From assembly GCA_037892935.1 (NCBI GenBank), contig JAYXKI010000007.1:1240001-1304000 (forward strand): a stretch of DNA of 64,000 bases. The letters are read 5' to 3'. A program made the position numbers and the translations under genes. Of the stretch, positions 60,052 through 64,000 are shown piece after piece. Below the pieces are notes generated by a model. That model made no database searches. It was not told the DNA's origin and saw only the letters and a list, made by a program, of their open reading frames with translations. Source of the DNA: Phlebopus portentosus. Taxonomy: Eukaryota; Basidiomycota; Agaricomycetes; Boletales; Boletinellaceae. The first letter of the stretch is position 1; every line of letters begins with the position of its first letter.

Positions 60052-60891
60052 ACTCCCTTTGATGTTAGCTTTTCTCCTTGCCCAACAAAATCCATCATCT
60101 ATTTCCACGATATGTTATGCCCTCTAGTCCACCGTTCGACATGTAATCCCCAAAATTGGCAGTCAATTAATATTGTCTCCAAACTGAATCTCAGTTCTGC
60201 CCACCCACTGCTCAGCATCCTATCCTTCCCTCCAACCGGTTATCAGGCCTCTCTTCCCAGGGTTCTGGTCTTTCCGATTCGTACGGGAGAGCACGGCGGT
60301 CACGTGCGAGTGCCACGTCATTTGAAGAGCTCGGAAAGTTCCAGGATAGAATATCGTGACGCGTCGCGACGCGTCTCGGTCCGCTGAGTCGTGAGAGGAT
60401 GCTGCGAGTATCATTCAGTCAAGAACTGCGCATGCATTGTCTCCGCAGGAAAAGCCAGAGAAAAAAGCAAGACTGCACAGTAACAGATGCTGACGACGGA
60501 ACGGGTGTATTGCTATGTTGCTTTATCCAGTACTTTCCGCAGCGCGAGGTATAACTTCTCTGGCCTCCTATGGGCTGTGCGCAAAGTGACAAAGTTACTA
60601 TAGGAAGTAAGTGCGAGTTAGTAACGGTGTTTTCAGACCTTATCCCTGCCCCTGTATGCGGCTCCGAGAATGCGTGCGGTAGGTATAAGAGGTCGCGTTT
60701 CCGTTACATTGCGTTTTTCTACTCATCGAACGTTCCCCCTCCTCCGTGGCTGTATCGCCTTTCTCCTCCCTTCACTGACCGGGACTAGGTGCTCCTTCTG
60801 ATCGTGTTGGTCGGTGCTTGGCCTGATCTTGATACGGCGCGCCGTGTCTTCGACGCTTGACGCTTGCACATCGGAACCGACTGTTCTTCCT
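60052..60891. other. Intergenic, nothing recognised
   Basis: This holds the 3' UTR of MAM33 and the promoter of the next gene, including CG-rich GACGCGTCGCGACGCG at about 60358-60375 and a pyrimidine-rich stretch before 60780. Open frames here start at non-ATG codons and lack features. Confidence 0.4.
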
Positions 60892-61842
60892 ATGCCCACC
60901 TCGACCATGCATTCAAGCGAAAGCAGTACGGTTGATATTGATGCAGATGCACGATCGGACTACTCGTCGTCGTCAAGTTCGTCAATGCCAGAAAGCGTCT
61001 CGGACGCAAGTCTGGACAAGTGGATGCCGGGAGGCATTTACGTCCCCATACATCGCCGACGTCGTTCAGGTTCCAACACTACAAGCACAAGTGCAAGCAC
61101 TGCACCTACATTGGTATCATCTTCCCCTATTCCATCGAAGGGTGCATTCGCACCACTACCAAGGCCCCGCCCGGGTGTTTACACGCGCACCGAGCTCATT
61201 GCACTCGCGCCATCCTCGCTTATACACGCGTCTCTTCACCCGTTGATCACGCCTGCGCTCCTCGCGAAGCATCCGAGGATTCTGCGTGCAAGAGGAGATG
61301 GAGTCGTTCATGCCCTCGACATGGCGCGTCACGATTCGAACTCGAGTCGATCTTTGCATTCCCATCCCGCCCAGTTCAACTTTGCGCATCAGCAATCGGA
61401 AGCCGCCGCGAAGATGGGGGCTCGCGTCGACACGCATGTGCAAATGCAAATGCAAAGCGCACTCATGCCAACCTCAAGACCTTCGCTTGCATCACGTACG
61501 ACCCACGTCAACGCGCAGCAGTCATGTGCGACCCATAACCTACCTCGACCCACCCGTCGTCGGGACCGCGGCCGCCGTCGCGGTAACGCCAACCCCAGCG
61601 CAACATACCAACGTAACTTTGCTCAACAGGCCGGTACCATTCCAAGCGCTCATTCCGGGAACGCAAAAAACAACATGAATGCAAACCTAGACCCGAGTCC
61701 GCCTTCGAACCCGACTGCGGAAAGTAACACGGCGAAGGCTTTCGTTCCTGCTCCAGTGTCGAACTCCAACCGGCACCGTCGCCAACGGCTCGACGCGGCC
61801 ATTCTTAGCTCGTGGCGCACTCCGCAGGCCGTAGCTGCCTGA
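60892..61842 (+). CDS. Disordered protein with a canonical eIF4E-binding motif
   Basis: ATG at 60892 (MPTSTMHSSES) is the first Met; the open frame upstream starts only at GTG. The 316-residue product is Ser/Arg/Pro/Asn-rich and probably disordered. It has a motif WMPGGIYVPIHRRRR near residue 44 and then PRPGVYTRTELIALAPSS, whose Tyr codon is at 61180-61182. The heptad Y-T-R-T-E-L-I fits the eIF4E-binding consensus Y-x4-L-hydrophobic, as in 4E-T and eIF4G. A basic RRRDRGRRRGN patch (about 61550-61590) could bind RNA. The C-terminus has LDAAILSSWRTPQ. The role as a translation or mRNA-decay adaptor is inferred from the motif only. Confidence 0.6.
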   Translation: MPTSTMHSSESSTVDIDADARSDYSSSSSSSMPESVSDASLDKWMPGGIYVPIHRRRRSGSNTTSTSASTAPTLVSSSPIPSKGAFAPLPRPRPGVYTRTELIALAPSSLIHASLHPLITPALLAKHPRILRARGDGVVHALDMARHDSNSSRSLHSHPAQFNFAHQQSEAAAKMGARVDTHVQMQMQSALMPTSRPSLASRTTHVNAQQSCATHNLPRPTRRRDRGRRRGNANPSATYQRNFAQQAGTIPSAHSGNAKNNMNANLDPSPPSNPTAESNTAKAFVPAPVSNSNRHRRQRLDAAILSSWRTPQAVAA

Positions 61843-62321
61843 TTCCTATGCAATACCAGTATCAACACTATCACTTTCAACGTAATCGCTATTTTCTCTC
61901 TTCTCTGTAGGAATCAAGGAAAAACAAAAGCATAATGTAATACCGAAAACGGGCAGAGGGGAAAATGTTGTACATTAACACAGTAATTATTCAGTCAGTC
62001 TGTAATAACATAAAAACATGAGATCGTAATTTTGTTTACCAGTTACTATCTGTTGACGAGTAGAAATGTCGGCAGAGTGGGATTTTGAAGTCAGACAGAA
62101 CAGCAGTTGACGATACGGTCGGGTTTCAAACCAGTGCGCATGCAAGTATTGTATATACTGGAAAGATGAAGATAGTTGCATCTTGTCTCTCTTTTGCTTG
62201 ATTGAGCGGTATACGGATACAGTTGAGAAGATAAAGTCAATATTGTAATAAAGAATAACGCAACAATTGCACAGCATCCTCAATCGTAATCGCCACCTGT
62301 CCAATGTAAGTAACCCAGAAA
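61843..62321. other. Convergent intergenic region
   Basis: This is the 3' flank of two convergent genes, AT-rich, with no gene recognised. Confidence 0.5.
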
Positions 62322-63406
62322 CTAATCAGACCAATCCCACCAGTCTAAGAACAATGAGGGATAGCAGGAATGACTCACCAACATCACCGCCGCCACCACC
62401 ATCGCCCAAGTCGTCCAAATCATCTCCTTCCCCGTTATCAAAGTAATCCTGCACGTAGTCATTATCGTCGTACTCGTCCTCGACGTCGTAGTCCGATCCT
62501 TCTTGTCCGCCTTCGGCCTCGGACCCCGCGCCGGAGGCTTTGTCTGAAGTGGGCTCCTAGATGAAAAGATATGTGATTAGAGGTGGGATAGAAGGGATAG
62601 AGATGCAGAAAAGGACTGACCTCTTCACCTTCGGCGCCTTCCGCGGCAATCTCGTCAAGCTTGACTTTCTTCCTCGACGCTTTCTTCTCTGCTCATCCGA
62701 CGTGCAATAAGCGGAAAGCAAGTTCCTCAATCAGTAACTCAAAATAGTACAAACGCGCAAGTCTAATGAACCACTGCGAACCTTTCTTCCGTCTTCTAGG
62801 GTTGAAGTAATCCTCAAATATCTCTTGCGGGAAGAACGGCTGGTGCAGGTCCTTGCGCTTCAATGTAGGCTGCGCAGCAGTTGAGGGATGGTATTTGTCC
62901 GAATAGCGGGGGAGATCTGTAGGAACGGAACGGCGCAAGCAACCCGGCAATACACGCGCAGCACCACGCAAATTCAAGGAAGAAAAACTCATTCTTCAGT
63001 ATGTGTACTAGGATAAACATGGAAACAAGAACGCACCATCCGACTTGGTCGTCTCGACCAAATAATACTTGCTCCCTCTTAACCGCTCGACAAACCCATT
63101 CTGCAACGCACAAATCTGCTTCTCCTCCTCCGTCGGTGCAGTCAACACAGGTAACGGATCCATGGCCTACTTATCACAGCGCCATGCAACACCACGCAAA
63201 TGCAGACGATATAGTACGACGACAATAATCAGTGTAAGCTTCGTTAGAATGACATGTCTAGCGTGACTCACTGGATAGAGCTCTGCCTGCTCTCTGGATA
63301 TGCTTTGGATGTCAGCAAAAGTGAGACCCATAGGCGGAAGATTGCCTGCGCGAAATCCGCCACGACCACCTCGACCACCTCTCCCGCCTCTCCCGCCTCG
63401 AGACAT
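62322..63406 (-). CDS. RPC31: RNA polymerase III subunit RPC31/RPC7
   Basis: This is a Pol III-specific subunit needed for initiation at tRNA and 5S genes. ATG at 63406 opens an RGG-rich N-terminus (SRGGRGGRGGRGG), then GLTFADIQSISREQAELYP. After introns come LPVLTAPTEEEKQICALQNG, FVERLRGSKYYLVETTKSD, DLPRYSDKYHPSTAAQPTLK and KRKDLHQPFFPQEIFEDYFN. These are the family's conserved core. A Lys-rich segment (KASRKKVKLDEI) and the typical acidic C-terminus (EDEYDDNDYVQDYFDNGEGD) follow, ending WSD and TAG at 62322-62324 via a last short exon. It is complete. Confidence 0.92.
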
Positions 63407-63703
63407 AGTTAGTTACCAGTATAATGTAGTATCAAAGTTAAGAGCAGCTTGAAGGAACGAGTTCAAATTTCATGTTTGTCGTCGTAACTTGAAGTTGAAC
63501 GCGTCAATCGATCCTCAAATTAACTTCTCAGACACGTGACTGCAAACAAAACTCCCACGGTCAAACTTCTTTGGATGGATGGAGGGGAGGAACCCGTATA
63601 TTCAGAACCGAGAAACACAGATATAGTAGGTATCGGTATAATCATCATAGGAAATACTTAGACGAGAGAACTATCAGTAGAAAAAGGAACTAATCATCCA
63701 TTT
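63407..63703. other. Intergenic
   Basis: About 300 bp lie between the RPC31 start and the ALY stop; this is the RPC31 promoter. No other feature was seen. Confidence 0.5.
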
Positions 63704-64000
63704 TCATGCCGCTGTAACGGCAGCAGGAGGATTCGCGGACGAAGTGTAGTCCTAGACAAAGATGTCAGATGAATGGGCGTCACGACAGAGTCGAATAAGA
63801 TTCTATACCTCCATCTCAGCGTCGAGATCCTCAGCGGTCTTCTGAGGACGCGTGTTCCGTACCCTGCGTCCGCGTCTTCCACGTCCTACCCTGCCGGTCC
63901 TTACCGGCGAAATGTAATCGAACCCGTCAAAGGCAGCCCGTCACACAAGTAACTTGGAGACAACAAACCTCTGGACACCGTCCATGGGAGCACCGCCAGT
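63704..64000 (-). CDS. ALY/REF-type mRNA export factor (Yra1/THOC4), C-terminal part
   Basis: The gene enters from the right edge on the minus strand. Visible are GGAPMDGVQR, an intron, then a basic RG/RR tract (GRVGRGRRGRRVRN) and the C-terminal box RPQKTAEDLDAEME. An intron (GTATAG...GTCTAG) joins this to DYTSSANPPAAVTAA and TGA at 63704-63706. The KTAEDLDAEMEDY tail is the conserved C-box of ALY/REF proteins, which adapt spliced mRNA to the nuclear export receptor through the TREX complex. The RRM and N-terminus lie outside the window. Confidence 0.85.

Overview
The window looks like a filamentous basidiomycete (Agaricomycete) chromosome. Most genes are cut by many 45-70 nt GT-AG introns. 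The gene families also fit: a C2-NACHT-WD40 NLR relic, an AA9 lytic polysaccharide monooxygenase relic, an F-box protein of the mushroom type, a multi-exon ABCC transporter, a Ty3/gypsy relic, and well conserved housekeeping genes. No prokaryotic features, rRNA, CRISPR or convincing tRNA genes were found.

Layout. 1-4.5 kb is a graveyard: a decayed Ty3/gypsy pol fragment, a GTGGAG-rich repeat and an NLR pseudogene. 5.2-6.3 kb holds a serine-rich single-pass membrane protein. 6.5-13.3 kb is one intact ABCC (MRP-type) transporter on the minus strand. 14.2-23.2 kb holds two complete-looking paralogues of the condensin HEAT subunit CAP-G/Ycg1, head to head around a gap of about 180 bp. 23.4-28.0 kb is a tandem array of four repeats of about 1.2 kb. 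A fifth, inverted and more diverged relative lies at about 36.5-37.4 kb, next to a small two-exon gene. 28.0-29.7 kb has a MAPEG-family gene and a truncated second copy. 29.7-32.7 kb encodes a large disordered RING-H2 protein and 33.3-36.1 kb a polo-like kinase.

39.0-39.8 kb encodes a conserved-looking unknown protein, and 42.3-43.9 kb an ARL8-type GTPase built with microexons. 44.9-46.6 kb is an F-box gene, 46.9-48.2 kb a short-chain dehydrogenase, and 49.8-51.0 kb a broken AA9 gene. 51.7-54.5 kb holds fungal multi-TM membrane-protein material. From 56 kb a dense block of core genes follows: COG7 (Golgi tethering), MAM33/p32 (mitochondrial matrix), a disordered protein with an eIF4E-binding motif, RNA polymerase III subunit RPC31/RPC7 and, running off the end, an ALY/REF mRNA-export factor.

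There is no single pathway cluster. The most unusual items are the divergent CAP-G pair, the repeat cassettes with a variable interior and a conserved hairpin, the ARL8 microexons, and the putative 4E-binding protein. Exon boundaries were read by eye from splice signals and protein similarity, so gene spans are better supported than individual exons.
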